In this document: piece by piece, positions 24,957 to 33,350 of the stretch
Layout of the letters: each line of letters opens with the position of its first letter
How positions within the stretch are numbered: the stretch's first letter is position 1
Assembly: GCA_046233135.1 (NCBI GenBank)
Contig: JBJXHN010000004.1
Span: 620,001-684,000 of the forward strand
Length of the DNA stretch: 64,000 nt
Direction: 5' to 3'
Source: JBJXHN01 sp046233135
GTDB lineage: Bacteria; Pseudomonadota; Alphaproteobacteria; Rhodospirillales; Rhodospirillaceae
Program-made: the position numbers and the translations under genes
Notes under the pieces: generated by a model
Seen by the model: only the letters and a program-made list of their open reading frames with translations
Databases searched by the model: none
What the model was told of the DNA's origin: nothing

Positions 24957-25957
24957 TCGGCGGCGGCGCGGATGGCTGCCAGCGCGTCGGTGGCGCCGGC
25001 CTCCTCGGCGAAGCGGTCCTGCAGCGGCACCAGGGCGGCGCGGAAGGGCGCGGCATCCACCTCGTGGATCTCCATGCCTTCCTTGGCCAGCTTGTCGAAC
25101 CAGTCCTGTTCCCGGGCGGCCGTTTCCGCCCGCTGTCGGGTGGCCACTTCGGCGGCGGCGTCCAGGATGATCTGGCGGTTCTCCGCGCTCAGGCCGTCAA
25201 GGAAGCCCTGGCTGGTGACGAAGCTGCCGTCGAACAGGATGTGGCGGGTCTTGTTCAGGTGCTTGGCCACCTCGAACATTTTTTGGATGTAGCCGACCTC
25301 GGGCGTGCCTTCCATGGCCGAAACCACGCCGGTCTTCATCGCCGTGTAGATTTCCGGCGAAGGGATCGGCGTCGGCTGGGCCTTCAGGGCCGAGAAGGTT
25401 TCGACGAACACCGGCGATTCCGGCACGCGGATGCGCAGATCGGCGAAGTCCTCGGGGGTGCGGATCTCGCGGTCCACCGTATAGGTGTCGCGATAGCCTG
25501 CCTGGATCCAGTTCATCACCACCAGGCCGGTTTCCGCCTTCAGGGTGTCGGACAGGCTGGTGCCGATCTCGCCGTCCACCACTTTCGCCCAATGGGCCGG
25601 GCCGGTGTAGAGGTAGGGCAGGGTCAGGATGCCGAAGGCGGGCACGTAGTTGGCATAAAGGCCGCTTTCGCCATAGCCCATTTCCAGGGTGCCGAGCTGG
25701 ATGCTTTCGATGATTTCCCGCTGGCCGCCCAGCAGGCCGGCGGGCAGCACCTGCATTTCCAGGTCGCCGTTGCTGCGCTCCTTGACCAGCTCGGCCATGC
25801 GGGTGGCCGCCAAGTGCTGTTCGGAAGTTTCGGGCAGGTGGTGGGCGAAACGGAAGACCGTTTCGGCCCGGGCGGGGGCGGTGGTCGCAGCCGCCCCGCC
25901 CAGGACGAGGCCGGCGGCAAGGGTCAGCATGCCGAAACGGCGACGGGTCATATGCAT
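24953..25957 (-). CDS. TRAP transporter substrate-binding protein (DctP), Tat-type signal
   Basis: A 334-residue periplasmic binding protein of the DctP family. The signal peptide starts MHMTRRRFGMLTLAAGL: the TRRRFGM motif suggests export by the Tat system. The mature part has TVFRFAHHLPETSEQHLAA, QREIIESIQLGTLEMG, the conserved arginine patch DLRIRVPESPVFVETF that binds substrate carboxylates, and LKAQPTPIPSPEIYTAMKTGVV. GGGAGGA precedes the ATG. The neighbours (rhamnonate dehydratase upstream) suggest it binds L-rhamnonate or a close sugar acid. Confidence 0.9.
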   Translation of the reverse strand: MHMTRRRFGMLTLAAGLVLGGAAATTAPARAETVFRFAHHLPETSEQHLAATRMAELVKERSNGDLEMQVLPAGLLGGQREIIESIQLGTLEMGYGESGLYANYVPAFGILTLPYLYTGPAHWAKVVDGEIGTSLSDTLKAETGLVVMNWIQAGYRDTYTVDREIRTPEDFADLRIRVPESPVFVETFSALKAQPTPIPSPEIYTAMKTGVVSAMEGTPEVGYIQKMFEVAKHLNKTRHILFDGSFVTSQGFLDGLSAENRQIILDAAAEVATRQRAETAAREQDWFDKLAKEGMEIHEVDAAPFRAALVPLQDRFAEEAGATDALAAIRAAAE

Positions 25958-26024
25958 GGGTCTCAGTCCTCCCTGTCGGGTTTTTGCTGTTGTTCTTGTT
26001 GAGTGGGGTTGTGCCGGTTGAAAG

Positions 26025-27209
26025 CTAGTGGTCGTAAGGACGGTCGAGGGGGATATCCGGCGCCAGGGTCACCCCGAAGCCGGGCTTGTCGAGATCGTTG
26101 ATGGAAATGCGCCCGTCCTGCGGGACAGGCTCGCCTTCCAGCAGCGGCGAGAACATGGGGATCACCTTGTCCGCCTGGGGCGCCATCATCAGGAACTCGG
26201 CGAACGGGCTGTTATGGCGGGTGATGACGAAATGGTAGCTGTAGACGCTGGATCCATGGGGGATGACCATCTTGCCGTGGCTGTCGGCCAGGGCGGAGAT
26301 CTTCAGCAGTTCGGTCAGCCCGCCGCACCAGCCCACATCCGGCTGGATGAAGTCGCAGCAGTCCATTTCCAGCAGCATGCGGAAGCCCCAGCGGGTGGCT
26401 TCGTGCTCGCCGGTGGTGACCAGCATGCCCGGCGGCGCGTTGCGCTTCAGCGCGGCATAGCCCCAGTAGTCATCGGGGGGCAGGCATTCCTCGATCCACT
26501 TCAGGCCGTAGTCGTGGGCGCCCAGGGCCAGCCGGGTGGCATAGTCCACATCCATGCTCATCCAGCAATCGAACATCAGCCAGAAGTCGGGGCCGACGCG
26601 CTCGCGCATGGTCGCCAGCCGGGCCAGTTCCCGCTGCATGCCGTCCAGCCCCTGGGCCGGGCCGTTCTGGACGGCAAGCTTGCCGCCGATGAAGCCCATG
26701 CCCTTGGCGAGATCGGGGCGGGCGCCGGTGGCATAGAAGCGCTGCTCGTCACGCACCGCGCCGCCGATCATGGCATGCACCGGCTCCTGCCGCACCTGGC
26801 CGAGCAGGTCCCACAGCGCCAGATCGACGCCGGAGATGGCATTGAGCACCACGCCGCGCCGCCCGTAGTAGAGGGTGGCGTTGAACATCTGGTCCCAGAT
26901 CAGCTCGATATCGGTGACCTTGCGGCCTTCGATGAAGCGGGCGAGGTGGCGTTCGACGATAAAGGCCCCCACTTCGCCGCCGGTGGTGACAGCCACGCCG
27001 GTCACGCCGGTGTCGGTTTCCACCTGCACCACCAGACTGCCCAGCACGTTGATGCCGAAGCTCTGCCGGCTTTCCCGATAGGCGGGGTACTTGGACATAG
27101 GGGTGGAGATGTTGTCGTCGATCCAGTGGTCGCGCCCCTGGTCGTGATAGTCCGCGCCGCCGCCACGGACGGCGAATGCCCTGATGTGCTTGATAACGGG
27201 TGTCGCCAC
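26025..27209 (-). CDS. rhmD: L-rhamnonate dehydratase (enolase superfamily)
   Basis: A 394-residue enolase-superfamily acid-sugar dehydratase that removes water from L-rhamnonate to give 2-keto-3-deoxy-L-rhamnonate. Much of the sequence matches the E. coli RhmD pattern: GGADYHDQGRDHWIDD, STPMSKYPAYRESRQSFGIN, RRGVVLNAISGVDLALWDL, FYATGARPDLAKGMGFIGGK, metal ligands in FDCWMS, WIEECLPP and TTGEHEATR, and the catalytic His in VIPHGSSVYS. The length is normal. It starts with GTG at 27209, with AAGGAG seven bases away. First gene of the catabolic operon; a LysR gene is divergent. Confidence 0.93.
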   Translation of the reverse strand: MATPVIKHIRAFAVRGGGADYHDQGRDHWIDDNISTPMSKYPAYRESRQSFGINVLGSLVVQVETDTGVTGVAVTTGGEVGAFIVERHLARFIEGRKVTDIELIWDQMFNATLYYGRRGVVLNAISGVDLALWDLLGQVRQEPVHAMIGGAVRDEQRFYATGARPDLAKGMGFIGGKLAVQNGPAQGLDGMQRELARLATMRERVGPDFWLMFDCWMSMDVDYATRLALGAHDYGLKWIEECLPPDDYWGYAALKRNAPPGMLVTTGEHEATRWGFRMLLEMDCCDFIQPDVGWCGGLTELLKISALADSHGKMVIPHGSSVYSYHFVITRHNSPFAEFLMMAPQADKVIPMFSPLLEGEPVPQDGRISINDLDKPGFGVTLAPDIPLDRPYDH

Positions 27210-27226
27210 CTTTGATCTCCTTGGAC

Positions 27227-27250
27227 GCTGCGGCTCCGGGGAGCCGCAGC
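27227..27250 (-). promoter_or_regulatory. Perfect stem-loop in the rhmD leader
   Basis: GCTGCGGCTC (27227-27236) and GAGCCGCAGC (27241-27250) form a perfect 10-bp stem with a 4-base loop. It ends only four bases before the AAGGAG ribosome site of rhmD, so it could affect translation or protect the mRNA end. Confidence 0.5.
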
Positions 27251-27322
27251 CTATTGCGCTGCCTTTGATGAAAGAGATGGTAGGCGGCAGTGCGATTACG
27301 TTCTAATGAAGAGATTTCGTTT

Positions 27323-27345
27323 TGCGTTCGCAAATTACGAACGCA
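27323..27345. promoter_or_regulatory. TGCGTTCG-N7-CGAACGCA inverted repeat, candidate LysR site
   Basis: Perfect 8-bp arms at 27323-27330 and 27338-27345 with an AT-rich 7-base centre lie between rhmD and the LysR gene, 35 bases from the LysR start. This is the usual place for the LysR recognition site that controls both directions. Confidence 0.65.
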
Positions 27346-27379
27346 GAAAACCGGGATGGGCGACGGGAAGGAGAGGGCG

Positions 27380-28321
27380 ATGGCGCGGGCCTTGGCACGT
27401 TTCCTGCGGCTGCGACATCTGGCGCTGGTGCGGGCGCTGGCCGAGCACGGCACCATGCATCAGGCCGCCCTGGCCCTGAACATGACCCAGTCCACGGCAT
27501 CGAAGATGCTGAAGGACCTGGAAGAAACCATGGGTGCCCCGCTGTTCGTCCGCGAACCCCGGGGCATGCGCTGCACCGATCTCGGGCGTTTCGCGCTGCA
27601 CAATGCCGATGACATCCTGAACCGGGTACAGCGCTTTTCCGAGGAGTTCGAACTGCGCAAGGCCGGCGGTTACGGCCTGCTGTCCCTGGGGGCGATCATG
27701 GGGGCCGCCCCCGATCTGGTGGCCGAGACGGTGGCGGAGCTGAAGGGCCGGCGGCCGTTGCTGACCATCCGCATGCTGGGGGAAACCAGCGACAACATCC
27801 TGGACATGCTGGAGCGTGGCGAGATTGATCTGGCGGTGGGCCGCTTTGCCTCGGACCGCCACCGCACGCTGTTTTCCTTCGAACCCCTGGCCGACGAGGC
27901 GGTGGTTCTGGCGGTCCGCAAGGGGCATCCGCTGTGCGGGGTGGGGGACGGGCATTTCGATCTTGCCGACCTGGTGCGCTGGCCGTGGATTCTGCAACCC
28001 CGCACCACCCCGACCCGCCACTTCCTGGATGCGGTGCTGGCGGAACGGAACCTGCCTGGGCCGGCGGACTACGTGGAGTCCGTGTCGATCTTTGCCATCC
28101 TGCACCTGATCCAGACGTCGGATGCGCTGGCGCTGCTGCCGTCGTCGGTGGTGCGGGACCATCTGGAAATGGGGCTGCTGGAAAGTCTGCCCAACCCCAT
28201 CGGCCGGCCGATCCCCGAGTTCGGCATCCTGCTCCGCCGCAACGAGCCCCTGAGCACGGCCGGCGGCGAATTCTGCGACATCCTCCGCCGGATTGCGGCC
28301 GAGAAGGGGAGGGTCAGTTAG
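27380..28321 (+). CDS. LysR family transcriptional regulator of the rhamnonate operon
   Basis: A 313-residue LysR protein. The HTH reads FLRLRHLALVRALAEHGTMHQAALALNMTQSTASKMLKDLEETMGAPLFVREPRGM, followed by the effector-binding domain. AAGGAGAG just before ATG 27380 supports that start over ATG 27356 and a longer frame. It is divergent from rhmD, with a clear dyad between, so it most likely activates the rhmD-TRAP-SDR-FAH operon on sensing the acid sugar or an intermediate. The pattern RHLALxxALAExGxxxxAA places it in the GbpR/CbbR-like group seen near sugar-acid genes. Confidence 0.88.
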   Translation: MARALARFLRLRHLALVRALAEHGTMHQAALALNMTQSTASKMLKDLEETMGAPLFVREPRGMRCTDLGRFALHNADDILNRVQRFSEEFELRKAGGYGLLSLGAIMGAAPDLVAETVAELKGRRPLLTIRMLGETSDNILDMLERGEIDLAVGRFASDRHRTLFSFEPLADEAVVLAVRKGHPLCGVGDGHFDLADLVRWPWILQPRTTPTRHFLDAVLAERNLPGPADYVESVSIFAILHLIQTSDALALLPSSVVRDHLEMGLLESLPNPIGRPIPEFGILLRRNEPLSTAGGEFCDILRRIAAEKGRVS

Positions 28322-28514
28322 CGCCGCCCGTTCTCCGCAATCGCTGCTGCGATCTCTGCCTCCAGCATCGCTCCGCCGGTCCCGGTGATTTCGTAAGCAC
28401 GCGTAAGGCCGCTGGTATGGACCATGGGCATGGATGCCACCTTTCCGGGGGATCCCCAGAACGCTGGAAGAGGATGGTGCCCGTATGGGGCCGCGCAATA
28501 TGGGGACATCAATA

Positions 28515-29459
28515 TTATCCCGGTAAAATCGTTTCGCTCCGAGGCTGTCCGTAGCGACGGGGAGCGCTGCCCATCACCCGCTTGAAGGCGGTGCTGAAAG
28601 CGCTTTCGGACTCGTATCCCAGGGACAGGGCGATCGCCGAAACCGGTTCGTCGGATTGCCGCAGCCTGTCGCTGGCCAGCAGCATGCGCCAGCGGGTCAG
28701 ATAGTCCATGGGCGACGTGCCCACCGTCTCCCGGAACCGTTGGGCGAAGACGGAGCGGGAGAGCCCCGCCCGGCGGGCCAGGGTCTCCACGGTCCAGCGG
28801 CGGGCGGGGTCATCGTGCAGGGCGCTGATGGCCGCCCCCAGCCGGGGATCGGCCAGGGCGGCCAGCCAGCCGGTATCGCCTGTGGCAGCCTCTGCCAGAT
28901 GCTGCCGCAAGGCCTGGAGCAGCATCAGGTGGGCCAGGTGGCGGATGACCAGGGCGCTGCCGGGCTGGGGGGTGCGCAGTTCTTCCATCATCCGTTCCAC
29001 GGACCAGCGCAGCGCCGCCGGTTCACCGTTGCCCCGGATGTGTACCAGGGGCGGCAGCAGGCGGGGCAGAAGGCCCGTGGCGCCATCCCCCGTCGGCGCA
29101 CCGTCCAGGGTGAAGCGGCTGCTGACCAGGAAGACATCGCCGCCGCCGTTATAGGTGACGATGCCGCCATTGCGGGAGCCGGCGAAGATCACCGAGGCTT
29201 CGGCCGGCGGCAGGGCGGGATCGCTGGCCAGCCGGAAGGCCCGGCCATGGGGCAGCAGGAAGCTGTCGCCCGGCTCCAGGCACCGGGGGGCGGAGCCGTC
29301 TTCCAGGGCCAGCCAGCAGTGGCCGCTGACCATGGCGCCGGTCTTGATGGTGCCTTCCTGGGCCGGGAAGCGCACCGACCAGGCGCCGGCGGCGTCGAAC
29401 CCGGCGGACATATAGCTGCGGGGCCGGACCACGGCCAGCACGTCGGAGAGGGGATCCAT
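28515..29459 (-). CDS. AraC family regulator with cupin sensor domain
   Basis: A 314-residue protein. The N-terminal half is an AraC-type cupin (GHCWLALEDGSAPRCLEPGDSFLLPHGRAFRLASDP), the form often called Cupin_6. The C-terminal half has two HTHs: WTVETLARRAGLSRSVFAQRFRETVGTSPMDYLTRWRM and SAIALSLGYESESAFSTAFKRVMGSAPRRY. The frame is open upstream, but MDPLSDVLAVVRPRS is the usual opening of this subgroup. It is divergent from an epimerase-like gene with 127 bases between; this AraC/SDR arrangement is common and suggests direct control. Confidence 0.87.
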   Translation of the reverse strand: MDPLSDVLAVVRPRSYMSAGFDAAGAWSVRFPAQEGTIKTGAMVSGHCWLALEDGSAPRCLEPGDSFLLPHGRAFRLASDPALPPAEASVIFAGSRNGGIVTYNGGGDVFLVSSRFTLDGAPTGDGATGLLPRLLPPLVHIRGNGEPAALRWSVERMMEELRTPQPGSALVIRHLAHLMLLQALRQHLAEAATGDTGWLAALADPRLGAAISALHDDPARRWTVETLARRAGLSRSVFAQRFRETVGTSPMDYLTRWRMLLASDRLRQSDEPVSAIALSLGYESESAFSTAFKRVMGSAPRRYGQPRSETILPG

Positions 29460-29586
29460 CAGAGCTCTTTCGGACGATCGCGAAAATAAGGCGGCGTCCG
29501 CAGCATAGATCGTATCGCTCAATTCCGTACAGTCCGAGACAGGCCGCACGGGCGGTTCGGGATCATCGAAAAAGGATACGACGATC

Positions 29587-30483
29587 ATGCGTGTATTTGT
29601 CACAGGGGCCACGGGGTTTGTCGGCGCGGCTGTCGTCCGGGAGCTGACGGCGGCTGGCCATGGGGTGATCGGTCTGGCGCGGTCGGCGGCAGCGGCCGAG
29701 GCTCTGGCGACCCTGGGGGTCGAGGTGCACCGGGGGGACGTGACGGACCCGGAGAGCCTGCGGCAGGGGGCGGCCAAGGCCGATGCCGTGGTTCATACCG
29801 CCTTCATCCACGATTTCTCGCGCTATCAGGAAAATTGCGAGACCGACCGGCGGGCCGTGACGGCGTTGGGCGAGGGACTGGCCAGTACGGACCGGCCGCT
29901 GATCGTGACGTCCGCGACCGGCATCCTGCCGCCGGGGGCCGTATCCGTCGAGGAAGATACCCCTTTGTCCGGTGTCCATGCCCACCCCCGCGCGGCGTCG
30001 GAAGAGGCTGCCGCGGCTCTGGCCGACGAGGGACTGCGCGTGTGGGTAATGCGCCTGCCGGCATCGGTCCACGGGGACGGAGATCACGGCTTCGTGCCCA
30101 TGCTGATTGATCTGGCGCGGAAAACGGAGGTATCGGCTTTTGTCGGCGACGGACTGAACCGCTGGCCGGCCGTGCACCGATTGGACGTGGCCCGACTGTA
30201 TCGGTTGGTGCTCGAAGCCGACGGTTCCGGCGGACGTGTCCACGGGGTGGCCGAGGAAGGGGTGGCGTTTCGGGAGATTGCCGAGGTGATCGGCCGGCGC
30301 CTGGGGGTTCCGGCCGTCGGGATCACCAAGGACGAGGCTGCCGGCCACTTCGGCTGGATGGCCCGTTTCGCACCCCTGGATATTCCGGCATCGGCCGTGC
30401 GGACCAGGGCGACGTTCGGGTGGCAGCCGGAGCAGGCGAGGCTGATCGCCGATCTGGATCGGCCCCGCTACTTCGAAACCTGA
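29587..30483 (+). CDS. NAD-dependent epimerase/dehydratase-like SDR
   Basis: A 298-residue atypical short-chain dehydrogenase. It opens MRVFVTGATGFVGAAVVRELTAAGHGVIGLARS, a Rossmann motif TGATGFVG with Arg at the end of the second strand, which favours NADP. Instead of the standard YxxxK it has HPRAASEEAAAAL, so catalysis may be unusual or a binding-sensor role is possible. Later segments WPAVHRLDVARLYRLVLE and VAEEGVAFREIAEVIGRRLG are typical of the a5/a7-type family. Likely regulated by the divergent AraC protein. The substrate is unknown. Confidence 0.82.
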   Translation: MRVFVTGATGFVGAAVVRELTAAGHGVIGLARSAAAAEALATLGVEVHRGDVTDPESLRQGAAKADAVVHTAFIHDFSRYQENCETDRRAVTALGEGLASTDRPLIVTSATGILPPGAVSVEEDTPLSGVHAHPRAASEEAAAALADEGLRVWVMRLPASVHGDGDHGFVPMLIDLARKTEVSAFVGDGLNRWPAVHRLDVARLYRLVLEADGSGGRVHGVAEEGVAFREIAEVIGRRLGVPAVGITKDEAAGHFGWMARFAPLDIPASAVRTRATFGWQPEQARLIADLDRPRYFET

Positions 30484-30496
30484 ACGCGGTTTCGAC

Positions 30497-30657
30497 CTAG
30501 ATCAAACTGCCTTCAATCAGCATCGATTTACGGCAGGCACTTTGATCTAGAATCATATGGTTGAAGCATCGAGTCACGCCGAAGGCGTGCGTTCCGCCGA
30601 ACCGGAAAACCGGTTGTTCGCTTCGCGCTCCCTTCGGCCCCCACTTTTCCGCTCGAT
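30497..30657. repeat. 54-bp CTAGATCAAA dyad element with CCGGAAAACCGG tail, copy 2
   Basis: CTAGATCAAA (30497-30506) and TTTGATCTAG (30541-30550) again span 54 bp with ATCGATTT inside. The tail has ATCGAG (30568-30573) / CTCGAT (30652-30657) around CCGGAAAACCGGTT (30602-30615), plus an extra CACGCC-GAA-GGCGTG hairpin. It lies between two convergent genes, so it is not a promoter. Confidence 0.75.
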
Positions 30658-30660
30658 ACT

Positions 30661-30918
30661 CTAATCCAGCTTCACTTCACCGTGACGGAACGGGATCCAG
30701 TCCTTGTGGTCATCGCGGAATTGCAAGCCATAGGGAGATTTCAGGAAAATCCGCGTCGGCGGGTTGCCGCCCTCCCGCTGGGTGCGGTCCACGTCCACCA
30801 GCGGGGAGTTCGTGAAGAACGGCCAGTATTCCGCCGGGGCCAGATCCCGCCCCGCCTGCTCCTTCAGCTTCAGGGCGTCGTCGGACAGGGTCCAGGCTTC
30901 TTCCACTTGCTCGTAGCT
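30661..30918 (-). CDS. Small hypothetical protein
   Basis: An 85-residue soluble protein rich in acidic and aromatic residues (DLAPAEYWPFFTNSPLVDVDRTQREGGNPPTRIFLKSPYGLQFRDDHKDWIPF). No signal peptide or membrane helix. GGAGAG lies before the ATG at 30918, which is preferred over the ATG 15 bases earlier. Its stop is four bases from the end of the repeat element. I do not recognise the family. Confidence 0.6.
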   Translation of the reverse strand, partial: SYEQVEEAWTLSDDALKLKEQAGRDLAPAEYWPFFTNSPLVDVDRTQREGGNPPTRIFLKSPYGLQFRDDHKDWIPFRHGEVKLD

Positions 30919-30998
30919 CATGCATCTCTCCACGGCGTGCTTTCACGAGCACGGATATAGAGGATCGCGGCAGCAACGTAAAGGCGCCCGAAGTGGCA

Positions 30999-33350
30999 TC
31001 AGGCGATAATGCCGCCGCTGTCCAGAATGGTGTTCTGAATGGCCATGAGCAGGCGAACTTCGCCAGCGGCGACCGTTCCGTCGCTGTTGCTGTCCGCCAC
31101 CATGTAGATCCCGGTATCCGTGGTGGTCTGCCCGACCACCACGCCGGTGAAGCCCGATCCGACATTGCCCAGCGCCCCCCGGAAGGCGGTATACCCTTCG
31201 TCGGCGAGGCTGGCCTGGGTGGAGGTCAGGCGCACCAGTTCGTCGCCGGCGGTGACCGTACCCGTGCTCCGGGTGACCAGACCGACGCCGCCGCTGTCAT
31301 GATCGATCTGTGTTTTCAGGCTGCCGTCGATCTGTACCTTGTCCTGCGTGGCGCGAAAGCCGGTCAGAACATCGGCCCCGCCCTGCGCCCCCCAGGCGGT
31401 GCCCGAGTTCTCCGATGTGACGCGGACCGTGACCGCCGCGCCATCCCCCAGGGTGATCAGATCGGTTCCCTGGCTGAGGTCCAGCACCTCGATATCCGCC
31501 AGGGTCATGGTGTTACCCCGGTCTCCCAGCCGGATGCGATCGATGCCCGCGCTGCCGATCAGGGTATCGATCTCGGCCAGGATCAGCGAGTTGATGGTGC
31601 CGTCCAGGGTCACCCGGTCGCGGCCGCTGCCCCCGATCAGGGTTTCCACGCCGCTTAGCAGCAGGGTGTTGCCCCGGTCGCCCAGGCGCACCCAATCGCC
31701 CCCGGTGCCGCCCGTAATGGTCTCCACCGCCGCAAGGATCTGGGTGCCGCCGTCGTCGGACAGGAACACCCGGTCCTGGCCGCCGCCTCCGACGATGATT
31801 TCCACGTCGGTGACGTGAATATCGCCCCCCCGGTCGCCCAGCCGGATGTATTCCCGCCCGACGCCGCCGATCAGGGTCTCCACCGCCGCGACGATGAAGG
31901 TGTCTCCCCGGTCACCCATGCGGACGAGGTCTTCTCCGGCGCTGCCGACCAGGGTCTCCACCCGCCCCAGCTGGATCGAGGACGAGGCCCCGGTCAATTG
32001 GACCCAGTCCCCGCCGTCACCGCCCACCAGGGTTTCCAGTCCCGATACGGTGATGGTGCTACCCCGGTCGCCCAGGCGGATGAAATCCGCGCCGGACCCG
32101 CCGGTCAGCGTCTCGATGGCGGCCAGGATCGTTGTGGTTCCCGCCGCGCTCAGGGTGATCGCATCTCCGCCGTTGCCGCCGATCAGGGTTTCGATCCCGG
32201 ACAGGGCAAGCACCTGACCGCCATCCTGCAGGTACAGCCAGTCTTCCAGGCCGCTTGATCCGGCCACCGAGCTGACGCCGGAAACGTGGGTGGTCTGGCC
32301 GCCTTCGCCCAGCACGATGACCGCGCCGCTGCCGCCGCCTGCCACGGTTTCCACGCTGGAAATGGTGACCGTACCGCCGGTGTTGTCCAGGTAGACGAGG
32401 TCGCTGCCCGACCCGCCGGACAGGGTGTCGCCGGCCCCGGCATAGAAGTAGTCATCTCCCCCGCCGCCGCTCAGCAAATTGGCCAGCCCGTTGCCCCGCA
32501 GGATATCATTGCCTGATCCGCCGGTGGCGTTTTCGATTTCCGCATTGTTGGCGATGGCCACCGTATTGGTGCCGCCGATGGAGCTGAAGGCCCAGGGGGC
32601 AAGGTCGATTTCGACCGGGTCCGTTTCAGTTTCGGCGGACAGGGTGTCGGAACCCCCCGCATCCCAAATCACCAGCAGGCCCGACCCGCCGTAGGTATAC
32701 TCCGTATCCCCGGCATTGGTCTCGGTATCCACCCCATAGAGGAACTGAATGGCGGCAATGTCGTAGAGCGTGGGCGTCGAGGGATAGTTGCTGAAGGACC
32801 ACCGGTTATACGACATGGTCGTATAGGTGTGGTTGTCTTCGTCGCTGCTGAGGTAGGGCGGATCGACCGTGCCGCCGCCGGCGTCGTAGTTGCCGGGATG
32901 CTTCAGGCCCAGGGCATGCCCCAGTTCGTGCACCAGGACGTAATACCCCGATCCCCCCGCCGAATAGGCCGAATCCGCATAGGCGCTGTTGATATAGACA
33001 TCACCGCCGGCTTCCGCCGTGGTGTCGGCGAAGTAGGCATAGCCCGATGTGGTGGTCTGGGTGTTGGCGCCGATGCGGATCTGTCCGCCGCTGCCGTCGT
33101 CCGCCACCTCGGTAAAGGTCAGGCCCGACACGGCGGACCAAGCGTCCAGGGCTGCCCGCGCGGCTTCTTTCTTCGCATCGGTCAGCTCGACGAAGCCGGT
33201 CGCGTCCGCTGCCGAGGCATAGGCCGGTGCTGCTGTCATGAAGCTGTAGGTGACAGTGACCGCAGTGCCGTAGTCGGACCCGAAATTCCAGCGGCTGCTC
33301 GCCCCCTGCAAAAGGGCGTCGATTCTGTCGTCTCCGGTAATGACGGCCAT
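30999..33350 (-). CDS. Serralysin-like zinc metalloprotease with 12 x 26-residue repeats (paralogue 1)
   Basis: A 783-residue protein without a Sec signal, typical of type I secretion substrates. Residues 1-230 are an M10B-like protease domain with zinc motif HELGHALGLKHPG (His141, His145, His151) and Met-turn TTMSY (Met179). Then come a few classical RTX-like turns (GGSGNDILRGNG, GGGGDDYFYAG, GGSGSDLVYLD) and twelve 26-residue repeats of the type VETLxGGxGxDxVxLGDRGxTxxxx (residues 332-643). The last ~140 residues are shared with the two other paralogues and include DSNSDGTVAAGE, a full EF-hand-like loop (753-764). Calcium-stabilised, secreted protease, by inference; the exporter is not in the window. 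Confidence 0.88.
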   Translation of the reverse strand: MAVITGDDRIDALLQGASSRWNFGSDYGTAVTVTYSFMTAAPAYASAADATGFVELTDAKKEAARAALDAWSAVSGLTFTEVADDGSGGQIRIGANTQTTTSGYAYFADTTAEAGGDVYINSAYADSAYSAGGSGYYVLVHELGHALGLKHPGNYDAGGGTVDPPYLSSDEDNHTYTTMSYNRWSFSNYPSTPTLYDIAAIQFLYGVDTETNAGDTEYTYGGSGLLVIWDAGGSDTLSAETETDPVEIDLAPWAFSSIGGTNTVAIANNAEIENATGGSGNDILRGNGLANLLSGGGGDDYFYAGAGDTLSGGSGSDLVYLDNTGGTVTISSVETVAGGGSGAVIVLGEGGQTTHVSGVSSVAGSSGLEDWLYLQDGGQVLALSGIETLIGGNGGDAITLSAAGTTTILAAIETLTGGSGADFIRLGDRGSTITVSGLETLVGGDGGDWVQLTGASSSIQLGRVETLVGSAGEDLVRMGDRGDTFIVAAVETLIGGVGREYIRLGDRGGDIHVTDVEIIVGGGGQDRVFLSDDGGTQILAAVETITGGTGGDWVRLGDRGNTLLLSGVETLIGGSGRDRVTLDGTINSLILAEIDTLIGSAGIDRIRLGDRGNTMTLADIEVLDLSQGTDLITLGDGAAVTVRVTSENSGTAWGAQGGADVLTGFRATQDKVQIDGSLKTQIDHDSGGVGLVTRSTGTVTAGDELVRLTSTQASLADEGYTAFRGALGNVGSGFTGVVVGQTTTDTGIYMVADSNSDGTVAAGEVRLLMAIQNTILDSGGIIA
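31422..32357 (-). repeat. Array of twelve 78-bp coding repeats (protease paralogue 1)
   Basis: Twelve in-frame units of exactly 78 bp (936 bp) encode the 26-residue Gly/Asp repeats. Units diverge from one another more than the homologous units diverge between paralogues, so the array is older than the last duplication. Confidence 0.8.

Noticed and set aside
28318..28512. Small minus-strand frame of 64 codons overlapping the LysR stop
   Set aside because: No convincing ribosome site and no recognisable family. The end (EAEIAAAIAENGRR) looks mildly protein-like, but evidence is too weak to call a gene; it could be a remnant.
31422..32357. Regular 78-bp units looked at as a possible CRISPR array
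   Set aside because: Units have no identical repeat/unique spacer alternation; all bases encode protein repeats and diverge evenly.
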